A DNA stretch of 64,000 nucleotides from Fusibacter paucivorans (GCF_018390735.1 NZ_JAHBCL010000004.1:62001-126000), one strand, 5' to 3'. Numbered from the stretch's first letter, positions 17,819 to 27,228 are shown. The notes: generated by a model from the sequence alone, not told the origin. Numbers and translations are program-made.

Positions 17819-19069
17819 ATGAAAACCATATTCCATATTGATGTCAACTCCGCCTATTTATCCTGGGAAGCCGTTTACAGACTGCAGCACGGCTTTCCTT
17901 ATGATTTAAGAGATGTTCCCTCCGTTGTAACGGGAAATCCCAAAGCACGCCGCGGCATTATTCTCGCTAAATCTATACCGGCTAAAAGATTTAACATTCA
18001 GACAGGCGAGTCGCTTTATGCGGCATTAAAAAAATGTCCAGCGCTCGAACTCGTCGGCCCCTCTTACGGCCTTTATATGAAAGCAAGTCAATCACTTGTC
18101 GACTTGCTTAAGACCTACTCACCAGATTTACAACGTTTTTCCATTGATGAATGCTTTCTAGAGATCACCGATGTTGAACATCTGTATTCATCACCAGTTG
18201 ATTTGGCAAACGCCATCCGAGACCGCATCAAAAGAGAACTTGGCTTTACCGTTAACATCGGCATTTCCAGCAATAAACTCCTCGCTAAAGTCGCTTCAGA
18301 TTTTAAAAAGCCGGATCGCGTCCACACACTTTATCCTGATGAAGTTCCCACTAAACTCTGGCCGCTTCCCGTAGGGGATCTCTTTATGGTTGGACGCGCC
18401 ACAACGCCCAAGCTAAATCAAATGGGCATTTATACAGTCGGTGATTTGGCAAAAGCCGATTTAACACTTCTCAGACATCATTTTAAAAGCCATGCAGACG
18501 TCATCTGGCAATATGCCAACGGCATCGAAACTTCCGAAATTCGCATTGGTCGTTATCCAGCTATTAAGGGCATCGGCAATTCTACCACAATCCCTTTTGA
18601 CGTTACTGACCGCCGCACAGCGCATATGTATCTTTTATCGCTGACGGAGATGGTTGGCGCCCGACTTCGAGCCGAGAACTTTCTCTGTGGTCTTATTGCT
18701 GTCAGTATTAAGTCAGATCACTTTAAGTACATTTCACACCAGAAAAAACTGCATTATTTTACAGATGTCACCTCTGAAATTTTTCACGAAGTCTGCCAGC
18801 TCTTTGACGTTCTCTGGGACGGCACCCCAATACGTCACCTCGGTGTCCGCGTCTCAATGTTTATCCCCATCGACATGCGCCAGATTTCCATCTGGGAATC
18901 ACCTAATCATGAATCCTTGAGGACATTGGACCGTACAATTGATCATTTGCGAACACGTTACGGTCCCTCCATTATCAGCCGCGGCACTTTTGCCAATACC
19001 GCCATCAAAGGTATTGCCGGCGGCGTTCCCGATCACGACGACTACCCAATGATGGCCAGCATGCTGTAA
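17819..19069 (+). CDS. dinB: Y-family DNA polymerase (DinB / Pol IV type)
   Basis: 416 residues, ATG behind AAAGAGG. This is a translesion polymerase that copies damaged templates. The palm has Asp8 in FHIDVNSAYLSWEA and the Asp110-Glu111 pair in RFSIDECFLE, the expected metal ligands. GISSNKLLAKVASDFKKPD and the helix-hairpin-helix GRATTPKLNQMGIYTVGDLA follow, then a little-finger domain. The opening DVNSAYLSW and LAKSIPAKRFNIQTGE resemble the clostridial/YqjW-like branch more than classical Pol IV. The promoter carries a LexA box, so it should be damage-inducible. A LexA-boxed companion gene lies convergent downstream. Confidence 0.93.
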   Translation: MKTIFHIDVNSAYLSWEAVYRLQHGFPYDLRDVPSVVTGNPKARRGIILAKSIPAKRFNIQTGESLYAALKKCPALELVGPSYGLYMKASQSLVDLLKTYSPDLQRFSIDECFLEITDVEHLYSSPVDLANAIRDRIKRELGFTVNIGISSNKLLAKVASDFKKPDRVHTLYPDEVPTKLWPLPVGDLFMVGRATTPKLNQMGIYTVGDLAKADLTLLRHHFKSHADVIWQYANGIETSEIRIGRYPAIKGIGNSTTIPFDVTDRRTAHMYLLSLTEMVGARLRAENFLCGLIAVSIKSDHFKYISHQKKLHYFTDVTSEIFHEVCQLFDVLWDGTPIRHLGVRVSMFIPIDMRQISIWESPNHESLRTLDRTIDHLRTRYGPSIISRGTFANTAIKGIAGGVPDHDDYPMMASML

Positions 19070-19160
19070 ATGTTTTATTGGATGAGATCAAAAGACTGCC
19101 GCTATGATTAGACGATTCCACCATTGAAAAAGTTCCGCATCTTTTCAAGATTTTCCGCAT

Positions 19161-19195
19161 AAAAGGAGAGCTCCCTTGTCATGAGCTCTCTTTTG
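19161..19195. terminator. Bidirectional terminator between dinB and its companion gene
   Basis: An 8-bp stem GAGAGCTC/GAGCTCTC (19166-19173 with 19183-19190) is flanked by AAAA on the left and TTTT on the right. It can end both convergent transcripts. Confidence 0.78.
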
Positions 19196-19231
19196 CCGTT
19201 TTTAGTGCCTTTCTGCGCCACAGTGGTCATT

Positions 19232-19495
19232 TCAAATTTTAAAGAGAATCCAACGGCAGGTATCAACCTCATATTTGAGTTCAAACCGCTTCATCTCACC
19301 TTCTATTTCACTTTGACACTGAAAAAGATACATGACATTGCCGGCAAATTTTTCTTTTTCAACAGCAATAATCTGATCGACTTTAACGACAGTCACCTCC
19401 GATTGTGCATCAGTCATTCTAAATTTTATCGGTCGGATATCGCCGTTTTCTTTAAACCATGCAATGACTTCAATGACTTTGGCGACAATTTTCAT
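19232..19495 (-). CDS. Small uncharacterised SOS-regulated protein
   Basis: 87 residues from ATG 19495, set by TGGAGG 5 bases upstream; a longer frame to 19549 would begin within the promoter. No signal or membrane segment. The sequence is mixed alpha/beta with VVKVDQIIAVEKEKFAGN and a C-terminal FELKYEVDTCRWILFKI. I recall similar small proteins near Y-family polymerases in Clostridia, but I cannot name a family. Its promoter has a LexA box in the same position as that of dinB, and the two genes converge on one terminator. A role in the damage response is inferred from regulation and position only. Confidence 0.72.
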   Translation of the reverse strand: MKIVAKVIEVIAWFKENGDIRPIKFRMTDAQSEVTVVKVDQIIAVEKEKFAGNVMYLFQCQSEIEGEMKRFELKYEVDTCRWILFKI

Positions 19496-19534
19496 AACAA
19501 CCTCCACCCAGCATTCAATTTGCGCTATAAGAAC

Positions 19535-19563
19535 ATTATAATCGAACATACGTTCTGTGTAAA
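19535..19563 (-). promoter_or_regulatory. SOS promoter of the dinB companion gene with LexA box
   Basis: On the minus strand TTTACA (19558-19563) and TATAAT (19535-19540) are 17 bases apart. The LexA operator AGAACGTATGTTCG (19543-19556) sits between them, mirroring the dinB promoter. Confidence 0.88.
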
Positions 19564-19593
19564 GGTTGTTTTCTTTTCAGTGTCCGAAAAGTA

Positions 19594-19881
19594 TTAGCGA
19601 AACCATTGAAGGATCGCAGGCAAATGAAACCAAATCGTTAAAAAAAGTGAAATAAAACCACAAATAGCACCTGCAATGCAAAAACGATCTTTAAGACGGT
19701 CTTTTCGATAACGCTCCAACTCATATTCCCATGCATACTTTTGATCGGCTTCAAGCATTTTCTGCGGCCGATCTGCATCTTGCCGTTCAGATCGCATGGT
19801 TTCCTGTTTTTCTTTTGCCGCTTTAATGAGGTCACGTTTGCTGCGTTCAAGTTCAAGTTGTTCTAAAATAGATTTATTCAT
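19594..19881 (-). CDS. Small hypothetical membrane protein
   Basis: 95 residues, ATG behind GGTGAGGAT. Residues 1-65 are highly charged and probably helical or coiled coil, rich in Arg, Lys, Glu and Gln. A single hydrophobic segment (about 69-92, FCIAGAICGFISLFLTIWF) lies close to the C-terminus, which suggests a tail-anchored topology with the charged part in the cytoplasm. It follows yhaN by 145 bases on the same strand and may be a weakly linked operon member. I do not recognise a family. Confidence 0.6.
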   Translation of the reverse strand: MNKSILEQLELERSKRDLIKAAKEKQETMRSERQDADRPQKMLEADQKYAWEYELERYRKDRLKDRFCIAGAICGFISLFLTIWFHLPAILQWFR

Positions 19882-20025
19882 ATCCTCACCTTATCGTTGT
19901 TAATTGATCGTCATCATCGTATGATCGTCATAAAATCATTTTTACGGTTTTGGCATCACTTCCATACCTTGCTGCATTTAAATCCATCACACCGTCGCCT
20001 ATTTTCAACCGCTTGTGGACACGAT

Positions 20026-22620
20026 CTAGTGCACTGCCTCAGCAGATTGAGTCTCCGGCAGCTGTACAAGATGGTAAGTCCGTTTCGGTTCATGGCATGT
20101 CATAATCAATATCTGATGCCGTTTCGCAAAATCCTCCAGAACCTTGTAAGTTGCAGTCAGACGTTGATCATCCCAATTGACAAAAGCTTCATCTAAGACA
20201 ATCGGAAGCGGTGGTTTATCCCGATTAATCATTTCGATAACGGCCAGCCGAAATGCTAGAAACAGTTGGTTAAGCGTTCCCTTGCTAAATGCCTTAGAAA
20301 TCGGCAGCACTTCATCCCCTACGAGAAACTGCAGTTCAAACGATTCGCTAATGAGCACTTTCTGATATTTGCCAAGTGTCATTTCGGCCATTAGCTCACT
20401 GACGCGATTGAGGATGTCAGGCTGATTTTCACGTCTGAATTTATCGTCGGCATATTGCAGCACTTCCATCATTACCATGAGCTGATCACGCCGAGCTACC
20501 AACGCCTCTCGCTCCGCCATCAGCATTTGATATTCACTGTCGAGTTCATCAAGTCGTACCGCCGCTTTAATGGATTCAATTTCCGCTTCGCAGGATGACT
20601 TTTCAGAAACAGCCTTCTGCCGTGTCTCTTCCAACTCTTCTCGAAGCTCTTCAAGCTCTTCAATATAGCGCTCGTTGATTAATTCCGGATTTTCATAATG
20701 TTTAAGGGCGTCGTAGAGCGCAATGTCCGAGAGCAGCTCTTCTTCAAAGATGCTGATACGCTTCCCAATTCCTTGATCGCGCTCGAAGATTGCAATACCC
20801 TCGTCCAAATTTCCCATACCCAAATTCAAGAATTTCAATTCAATTTCAGATAAATTTTCATTTAGTGCCGCCATCTTGATATCAAATTCATTGCAACGCG
20901 CTTTAAGCGTCATAATCTTGTCCTGCAACCGCTCATTCTCAATTTGAACTCTTGAAAGCGCTTTCAACTTTTGAAGGGTCAGCTGAAGGGTCAGCAAAAC
21001 GGGTGTATCACTTGCATTTATATCAGCCAGTGCATGTCTCATGACCGCTTCAAGTGCTTCACATTTTTCTTTTTCTGCTTCGATTCGCGCTGAAAGTTTA
21101 TCCGCTTCAAAAATCAGCCCCGCAGTCTGTTCAATGCGACCGGCAAAAATAAGCGAGGTATCCGTCCACAGATAAGCAGGTAGATTCAAAGGTGTAAACA
21201 TTGCCTCAATATTGGCCGCCACCGTTTCCAAATCGTCATCTTTAGCTTCGCTTTTGATTTGCCGCTGTAACAGGCCGCCAAGTGCAATGCCGAACAATGC
21301 CACGCTGAGCCATGCCAGCGGCCTGAAATCAGGCAAGAGCCACCCCGAGGCAATCCCCATGAGACTCGCCGCCATCAATATGCCATAGCGACGTTTTTTG
21401 CCAAGTGCCAAAGACCATGCTTCCACACGTGCCTTTTCACCTTTCTGTTTCAAGTCGAAATATCGGTACAGCGCTGTTTTTAGGGCAACGGGATTAATTG
21501 ACTTCACCGCATCATATGCTGCCTGATAAGGTGCTTCAAATAAATGATTCAATTCTCGCTCAAGCTGTTCTGTTTTCATTGAAAGCGCAGCAGACAGTTC
21601 GTGCAGCTGCTGGTCAGCGAGTTCGTAATGCCGCAATGCTTCAGATGCCTTTTCAAGTTCGGCGGCATTTGTCAAAATCAACTTTTCTTCCGCATTGAAA
21701 ACTTTCTTTTCCCTTTCAAGCGTTTCATATTCCCCACGAAGTGCTTCACGTTCAGCAGTCATCTCCTGCATTCTTTCTATTAGTTGATGGTATTTTACTA
21801 AAGAATCTTCTGGGATTTTCTCATAGAGTGCCAAATGCTGCTGTTCGCGTTTAAGCATCTCGATTTTTTCATGTTTCTGCTTGACCGGGAGCAGTTTGTT
21901 TAATTCCTGTGCCGTTGCAATACACCATTTTCGCTGTTGATCAATGCGTTGGATTTGATGCATCAACGCTTCGGCATTTTCAATGAGCCCTTTAAGATTG
22001 TCATATTGCTGTTCACCTTCTATCCGGGATCGCGTCAGCTCACGCAGTCTCCGTTCAATTTGAGCCAGCCTTGGCGTTCCGCGCCTATCCGGACGCCATA
22101 TGCCGTTAAGGTCCTGCACCATTGCTTGTATAACGTCAGATGATTTATTTAAATAATCCATGCCGTAATTAAAAATGAGCCGCTCCTGAATGCGTTCCCA
22201 TGAACTCGCCTCTAGGTCAATCAGCATTTCTGCCGTCAGATGATAGATGGATTCATACAGCGAATCTGTAATATCGGAAACCCACGGCAAGGCATCATTG
22301 CGCTTGCTTTCCGTCGTCCCGTTCACTTCATCCAAGATCATAAGTTTCGGCGAAGACTTTAACTGGCGTATCACGCGAATCGGCATCCCGTCAACCGTTA
22401 GTCTGCCTTCAAAATCAATTTCTCCACGCGTCCAGTTTACATAGGGGTGCCGCTCTCGGCTCGCGGGTGAAAAGCCATACAGCAAACTTCGAATACTGTT
22501 AAAAATAGTAGATTTTCCCGATTCGTTGCCACCGTAAATCGTATTAATACCTTCATCCAGCGTAAGCGTATAGTCATTTAATTTTCCATAAGTTCGATAG
22601 TGTATGGCATTAATCTTCAT
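20026..22620 (-). CDS. yhaN: YhaN-like AAA ATPase (SbcC/Rad50-related, coiled coil)
   Basis: 864 residues. The P-loop is GGNESGKST (residues 30-38), the opening of RecF/SbcC/Rad50-type ATPases. Long coiled-coil regions (about 180-350 and 480-700) flank a hydrophobic stretch (about 415-455, ILMAASLMGIASGWLLPDFR onward) that resembles the membrane hairpin of YhaN. Near the C-terminus LSKGTLNQLFLAFRLAVIE-type signature sequence and LPIVLDEAFVNWDDQRL (Walker B) complete the ATPase head. It overlaps yhaO by 11 bases; together they form a nuclease-ATPase pair like SbcD/SbcC. The role in DNA repair or end processing is by analogy. Confidence 0.85.
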   Translation of the reverse strand: MKINAIHYRTYGKLNDYTLTLDEGINTIYGGNESGKSTIFNSIRSLLYGFSPASRERHPYVNWTRGEIDFEGRLTVDGMPIRVIRQLKSSPKLMILDEVNGTTESKRNDALPWVSDITDSLYESIYHLTAEMLIDLEASSWERIQERLIFNYGMDYLNKSSDVIQAMVQDLNGIWRPDRRGTPRLAQIERRLRELTRSRIEGEQQYDNLKGLIENAEALMHQIQRIDQQRKWCIATAQELNKLLPVKQKHEKIEMLKREQQHLALYEKIPEDSLVKYHQLIERMQEMTAEREALRGEYETLEREKKVFNAEEKLILTNAAELEKASEALRHYELADQQLHELSAALSMKTEQLERELNHLFEAPYQAAYDAVKSINPVALKTALYRYFDLKQKGEKARVEAWSLALGKKRRYGILMAASLMGIASGWLLPDFRPLAWLSVALFGIALGGLLQRQIKSEAKDDDLETVAANIEAMFTPLNLPAYLWTDTSLIFAGRIEQTAGLIFEADKLSARIEAEKEKCEALEAVMRHALADINASDTPVLLTLQLTLQKLKALSRVQIENERLQDKIMTLKARCNEFDIKMAALNENLSEIELKFLNLGMGNLDEGIAIFERDQGIGKRISIFEEELLSDIALYDALKHYENPELINERYIEELEELREELEETRQKAVSEKSSCEAEIESIKAAVRLDELDSEYQMLMAEREALVARRDQLMVMMEVLQYADDKFRRENQPDILNRVSELMAEMTLGKYQKVLISESFELQFLVGDEVLPISKAFSKGTLNQLFLAFRLAVIEMINRDKPPLPIVLDEAFVNWDDQRLTATYKVLEDFAKRHQILIMTCHEPKRTYHLVQLPETQSAEAVH

Positions 22621-23848
22621 TTGGCACCTTCAACATTCTGTCAACGAGTTCATCGCGAACAGAATCCATGTATTCCCGCAGCAAAGTCTCACGAGACTGA
22701 ACGGTTGTCGTGGTCTTAAACATTGGGAGTCGATACAGCCGCGTCAAGAGTTCAGGATGCCGCTCAGGCGCATCCATTATTTCAAGTGCCATTGCTAAAA
22801 CCGTCTGTTCTCTGGCAAGCGCTTTTAAGTCATAATCATTTGCCAGTCCAATGTCCTTAAGATCGACATTTAAAAGTTTGAGCCTCTGACTGATTGCCGT
22901 TTCGAGATCAGCAAGCGCCTCTGCATCGCGAAGCGAATGGTAGCACTTGCTCCTGCCATAAAGGTGTACGCGCACAATCAAGCGTTCCGGCGGATAACCC
23001 AAATCTGAAATATGCTCTGCAATCGTATCCGTCAGCGCCGTCTCCAGTTCATAAAGGGTACCGACCTCTTCCGTCACCTCAAAGTCGATGGCTTCCCATT
23101 GAATCTCGTTAAAGTCAACCGACTCAACAGAAGTACCTCTTTCTGAGAGCGTAACCAGCAGCCCGCCCTTTCCGCCAATTTCCTTGTAGTTGAGTCCCTG
23201 TAAATTCCCAGCGTATGCGACGCGTTCCGAAAGCTGCTGGCGAATGTGAATATGGCCAAGGGCAAAATAGTCGTAGCCCAGCGATTCGATCTGCGGCAGG
23301 GTCGTTCCCATATAAGCAGTTTTTTCACCTGTTGACTGTGCATTCACAACACTGGCATGTGCCATCCCCACCCAATAACAGGCATTTGATTTCACTGGGT
23401 AATGCTTTACCAAATCACGCTGTTCTCCTCTATAAGCATGGCCACTCGCAATGAATTCGCCTGTCTCGCCGCTTTCAAACGTCACGGTTTGCCTTTTGAA
23501 GGTGTCGCTGTCGAACGCATGAAAATAGCGATGATCTGCAAATGCGTTTAAAAGGGTCATTGCATCAGCCGGATCGTGGTTGCCGTTGACGTAAAAAATA
23601 TGAATGTCATGATCTAGCAGTTTCGTCAATTGCTGCTTAACAAATCGCTCAAGTGCATAATCCACTTGCGGACGGTCAAAAAAATCGCCAACAATCATCA
23701 CGCCGTCAATTTTATGCGTGACAGCATAAGTAACGGCGCACTCAAAACTCTTGTTCAGATAGAGTTTTAACTGTTCTCTAATATAGGCGCTCTTATTTGC
23801 AAATCCAGCATTTATATGTAAATCAGATAAGTGAAGCAATCGAATCAT
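22610..23848 (-). CDS. yhaO: YhaO-like metallophosphoesterase / DNA nuclease (SbcD-related)
   Basis: 412 residues from ATG 23848, where GGAG lies 9 bases upstream and MIRLLHLSDLH matches the family start; a longer frame to 23863 has a poorer site. The five metal motifs are present: DLH, GDFFDRP, NGNHD, MAHAS and LGHIH. The C-terminal 150 residues form a capping or partner-binding domain. SbcD/Mre11 relatives are manganese-dependent nucleases. The overlap with yhaN implies co-translation and a complex. Confidence 0.88.
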   Translation of the reverse strand: MIRLLHLSDLHINAGFANKSAYIREQLKLYLNKSFECAVTYAVTHKIDGVMIVGDFFDRPQVDYALERFVKQQLTKLLDHDIHIFYVNGNHDPADAMTLLNAFADHRYFHAFDSDTFKRQTVTFESGETGEFIASGHAYRGEQRDLVKHYPVKSNACYWVGMAHASVVNAQSTGEKTAYMGTTLPQIESLGYDYFALGHIHIRQQLSERVAYAGNLQGLNYKEIGGKGGLLVTLSERGTSVESVDFNEIQWEAIDFEVTEEVGTLYELETALTDTIAEHISDLGYPPERLIVRVHLYGRSKCYHSLRDAEALADLETAISQRLKLLNVDLKDIGLANDYDLKALAREQTVLAMALEIMDAPERHPELLTRLYRLPMFKTTTTVQSRETLLREYMDSVRDELVDRMLKVPNED

Positions 23849-24065
23849 GCAGCAAAACTCCATTCGTTATTTGACATTCCATTACAATTATAGTGGATTA
23901 TATACCAAATCGCCATAGGCATTCCGTACTAACACGGCATTTTTACAAAAAAATACTATATCTTGTTGTTTTTTTTCTATTTTCACTACTTAAATCCCCA
24001 TATCTATTATATAATGAAAAGTAGTTAAGTTTTGATTAAAACCTATTCAAAACAGGGGGAATTTT

Positions 24066-25769
24066 ATGATACTCAATGATCTCATCGTCAACAGAGTAAT
24101 GATGGACGATGCTTTCCAGTGCATCTCAGAGGGGACCATCAAGGCAACTGATGAAGAAATCATTCTCATAACGGTCAGAAGACCTGAAAAAATCAGCAGT
24201 GCCACTAAACATGTACTGCGAAATCGTCTTCATAATCTCAAAGATATATTCGAATTCAACCAGCAGCTTTTCGTCGTTCTTAACAATCTACAAGGCTATG
24301 AACTTGATCAATATCTCGATAATCAACAGCTTTCCTATGATCGCCGAATCTATTTGTGTTATGAAATGCTGAAAGTCATTTACAGATACGATGCTTTTTC
24401 TGATAATATCAAGTATCAGCTCATCGCCCTGCCGCAATGGCGCGTCGCTGACGACGTTCTAATGCTTCGGGAAATTATCCATTTGGGTGAAGAGGGGAAC
24501 TATACGCCTAGACATTTCTACGCTCAAATTGGGCTGTTGATGGAAAAAATATTAGCCTCCAAGAATGAGCATCACCGTCAGTTCATGGATAATCTCATAT
24601 TGGGAAATGTTTCATATCCATCTCTCGACGTGCTCATCCGGCATTTCAAGGATATTTTTATCTATGAGAAACCTGAGGCAATAGAGTCCATTCCATTTGA
24701 ATATCATCTCACCTTTTCCGTCTCCAACGACAGTGTCATCGCTGAAAGCGCTTCGCTAAATGACAGGTCAGACACTATCAATACAGCAATCACGGGGATA
24801 GATGAATCCAGCGATAATACCGTGATGCAAGATGGCTCGGAGGCAGAGGCAGTTAACGATGACAGCGTGGAGCAAGATGTTTTGGAGGCAGAGGCAGCTG
24901 ACGATGACAGCGTGGAGCAAGATGTTTTGGAGGCAGAGGCAGCTGACGATGACAGCGTGATGCAAGACGTTTTGGAGACAGAGGCAGCTGACGATGATAC
25001 CATGTTGCAAGATGTTTTGGAGGCAGAGGCTGCTGACGATGATACCATGCTGCAAGATGTTTTGGAGGCAGAGGCTGCTGACGATGATACCGTGAGGCAA
25101 GATATTTCGGAGACAGATAAAAACGATGAAGGTGCCGCAGTTTCTGACACGGATGAGATCACCACCAACACCGTCTTCTCAACGGGCAGTACAATGGCTA
25201 AAGCTGAAACAGCGACGGCATCGCTTTCATGTGATAGCATAGAAGAATCTGAACCTGTTCTAGACTTCCTAAGTACCGAACTTCCCGATTTCTGCGAGCT
25301 CTCACCTGCCGAAGATCCTTTTGAAGCATCTGCTAAACCATCCTATGATGCGCCACTCAAGCAGAAAAACAGGCCGGAGGAAATGCAAACATCTGAACCC
25401 GAAATGTCAAAATCTTGGCAAGCCTTTATTTTTCCAGTTGCAATGACGCTGATTTTTATCGCAGTAATCGGTTTTGGCATTAAAAGTTTCTTTTTTAAGC
25501 CTGAAATTTTTGAAGCCTCTTATCGTATCGAAACACTTTCTGATGATCGTGTCGCCTTTATTAATACCAGTGCGTGCAGCAAGCCAATCGAATCGTGTGA
25601 ATGGTCTGTCTATTACAACGATCAGCTTATTCAAAGCTTTATCACTGATAATCTTTATCCAATATTTGATACTGTCGGTGAATATACGATTTCACTTCGC
25701 ATCATGGATTCCGATGGCAACTGGAGTGACACCTACACCGAAGTTTATCCATATGACCGCTCGCAGTAA
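24066..25769 (+). CDS. Membrane protein with acidic tandem repeats and extracytoplasmic PKD-like domain
   Basis: 567 residues, ATG behind AGGGGGA. Residues 1-210 are cytoplasmic and alpha/beta; their order (FNQQLFVVLNNLQGYELDQYL, then a helical part) loosely recalls a protein-kinase fold lacking catalytic residues, which I offer only as a possibility. Residues 253-357 are seven acidic 15-residue repeats. One membrane helix lies at about 451-477. The last 85 residues resemble a PKD/Ig-like domain (VAFINTS, GEYTISLRIMDSDGNWSDTY). With no N-terminal signal, the N-terminal part is in the cytoplasm and the PKD-like part outside. Partner and function unknown; monocistronic. Confidence 0.72.
   Translation: MILNDLIVNRVMMDDAFQCISEGTIKATDEEIILITVRRPEKISSATKHVLRNRLHNLKDIFEFNQQLFVVLNNLQGYELDQYLDNQQLSYDRRIYLCYEMLKVIYRYDAFSDNIKYQLIALPQWRVADDVLMLREIIHLGEEGNYTPRHFYAQIGLLMEKILASKNEHHRQFMDNLILGNVSYPSLDVLIRHFKDIFIYEKPEAIESIPFEYHLTFSVSNDSVIAESASLNDRSDTINTAITGIDESSDNTVMQDGSEAEAVNDDSVEQDVLEAEAADDDSVEQDVLEAEAADDDSVMQDVLETEAADDDTMLQDVLEAEAADDDTMLQDVLEAEAADDDTVRQDISETDKNDEGAAVSDTDEITTNTVFSTGSTMAKAETATASLSCDSIEESEPVLDFLSTELPDFCELSPAEDPFEASAKPSYDAPLKQKNRPEEMQTSEPEMSKSWQAFIFPVAMTLIFIAVIGFGIKSFFFKPEIFEASYRIETLSDDRVAFINTSACSKPIESCEWSVYYNDQLIQSFITDNLYPIFDTVGEYTISLRIMDSDGNWSDTYTEVYPYDRSQ
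24822..25136 (+). repeat. Seven tandem 45-bp repeats in coding sequence
   Basis: Each unit encodes a variant of VEQDVLEAEAADDDS. The outer copies have drifted (for example VRQDISETDKNDEGA), and the inner five are nearly identical in DNA, a sign of recent expansion. Length changes keep the frame. Confidence 0.92.
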
Positions 25770-25895
25770 ACAAAGCGATGCCATCTCCTGACCTCAAAAG
25801 TGAGACTTGATTTTTGCATGGAAATGCGTTTTAATAGAAGTCAACTGGCATTCACCACTTTGTCCGTGCACTGTTTCATATAATGTTTATACAAT

Positions 25896-25930
25896 GAAGG
25901 ACCTATGCGTTTACATAGGTCCTATTTTAT
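25896..25930 (+). terminator. Intrinsic terminator after the repeat-protein gene
   Basis: A 10-bp stem AGGACCTATG/CATAGGTCCT (25898-25907 with 25914-25923) is followed by ATTTTAT. It lies about 130 bases after the stop. Confidence 0.75.
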
Positions 25931-26013
25931 GATGTCCCTATAGAAAATAAAGCAATTGACAGATGACATGCCGTTTTAATGTTGTACAATTTAAATAATA
26001 TGAGAGGTATTTT

Positions 26014-26769
26014 ATGACTAGCCTTTTAGGCATTATGCGAAAAACAATTCAAGACTATGCGCTTATTCAGGAAGGAGACCGCGTCGCCGTCGGCCTTTCA
26101 GGCGGCAAAGACAGTATGGCGCTGCTTTATTTACTGGCGCGCTTCCAGACCTTTAGCCCCTTTAAATTTCATCTTGAAGCGATTACAGTAGACATGGGTT
26201 TCAACAACTTTGACCTGTCAGGCGCTAAATCATTCTGCGAGAAGCTCGGCATACCCTATACGGTTGTCGAGACAGAGATTGCCAAGGTCGTCTTCGAGAT
26301 TCGCGATGAAAAAAATCCCTGTGCACTTTGTGCCAATATGCGCCGAGGTGTACTCGCCGACACGATGAACCAACGTGGACTCAATATTTTGGCGTTAGGA
26401 CATCATGCCGATGATGCACTGACCACACTTTTTCTAAATATGCTCTATGCGGGAAAACTCAATACGCTGGAATACAAATCATATCTCTCACGTACAGATG
26501 TTCACGTCATTAGACCCTTCTTAGATGCTTCTGAAGCCCAAGTCATTAGTACGGTCCAGAAAGAGCATATTCCCGTTTTTAAAAGTCCCTGTCCAGTGGA
26601 CAAACATACAAAGCGTGAAGAAATCGGTGATTTTCTTAAAACAATTTACAAGGATCTCCCGCACAGCCGAAAAAATATTTTAACAGCAATGCGCAATGAA
26701 AACCAATGCAACCTTTTTAAAAACAAAAAAATACCTTCACCTAAAAAGACATCAAAACCAACAGCATAA
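26014..26769 (+). CDS. TtcA-family tRNA sulfurtransferase (PP-loop ATPase)
   Basis: 251 residues. The PP-loop is SGGKDS (residues 29-34). Two cysteines in CALC (Cys103, Cys106) and one in SPCPVDKHTKR match the three cysteines that hold a [4Fe-4S] cluster in TtcA-type enzymes. LGHHADDALTTLFLN is the second conserved motif. TtcA makes 2-thiocytidine at position 32 of tRNA; related enzymes thiolate other positions, so the exact site is not certain. Spacing to the upstream gene and a terminator between them suggest a separate transcript. The C-terminus is Lys-rich. Confidence 0.86.
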   Translation: MTSLLGIMRKTIQDYALIQEGDRVAVGLSGGKDSMALLYLLARFQTFSPFKFHLEAITVDMGFNNFDLSGAKSFCEKLGIPYTVVETEIAKVVFEIRDEKNPCALCANMRRGVLADTMNQRGLNILALGHHADDALTTLFLNMLYAGKLNTLEYKSYLSRTDVHVIRPFLDASEAQVISTVQKEHIPVFKSPCPVDKHTKREEIGDFLKTIYKDLPHSRKNILTAMRNENQCNLFKNKKIPSPKKTSKPTA

Positions 26770-26775
26770 CTTAAC

Positions 26776-26820
26776 TGAAAGAGCCTCCCTAGTAATATCC
26801 TGACTAGAGAGGCTCTTTAC
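26776..26820. terminator. Terminator after the TtcA-family gene
   Basis: A stem AAAGAGCCTC(C)CTAGT with ACTAG(A)GAGGCTCTTT (26778-26793 with 26803-26818) follows the stop by about 10 bases. The T run is short (TTT), with AAA on the other side. Confidence 0.75.
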
Positions 26821-26838
26821 GCCGTTGATTCAATTTGC

Positions 26839-27228
26839 ATTTCTGGTGGAATCACCCTTTCTGTTTAATCATTTGTAAAAGTTCCGAAAACAATGTTCCC
26901 AACATAATCTATATCAATAGATCATCTAAGTGCTAAATCTAAACTTTAGCAATAAGTCTTAAGCGATTTCACCTACCTTCCCTCCTGCCCGCAAGATTTC
27001 AGTATTTTATTCGGTCCTTGTGACCGTATACATCAGGCATTGATAAGGGTTAACATAACTCACGAAACCCTCAAAACTCTTTTTTCCATTTCAATGTTAA
27101 AAAAATCATTTTCCTCGATAACACTTAATTTCTTGGTGGACTCACCCTTTCCTTGAAAATCAATACGTTTCTCAGTTTCTCTTCATTTTTCAACCTGTTG
27201 TAGAACTTGTTTTCTTACTCTTATTATA
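26839..27228 (-). ncRNA. Candidate structured noncoding RNA, unassigned
   Basis: This 440-bp gap has no convincing gene. On the minus strand TGGTATAAT (27223-27231) is an extended -10. Downstream, two nearly identical 23-24-base segments (27128-27151 and 26839-26861), each a GGTG-N4-CACC hairpin, bracket 265 bases. Between them I find stems GGGTT/AACCC (27047-27070), CGGTC/GACCG (27012-27026), GCTAAA/TTTAGC (26932-26950) and ATCTAT/ATAGAT (26907-26922). It matches no RNA class I can recall (not T-box, RNase P, tmRNA, SRP). Existence as a transcript is inferred. Confidence 0.35.

Noticed and set aside
24822-25136. Tandem repeats considered as a CRISPR array
   Set aside because: The units are contiguous with no unique spacers and are in frame in a coding sequence.
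24704-25240. A 178-codon open frame antisense to the acidic repeat region
   Set aside because: It is a by-product of the 45-bp tandem repeats, has Ser/Ala-rich low-complexity content, and lacks a convincing ribosome site.
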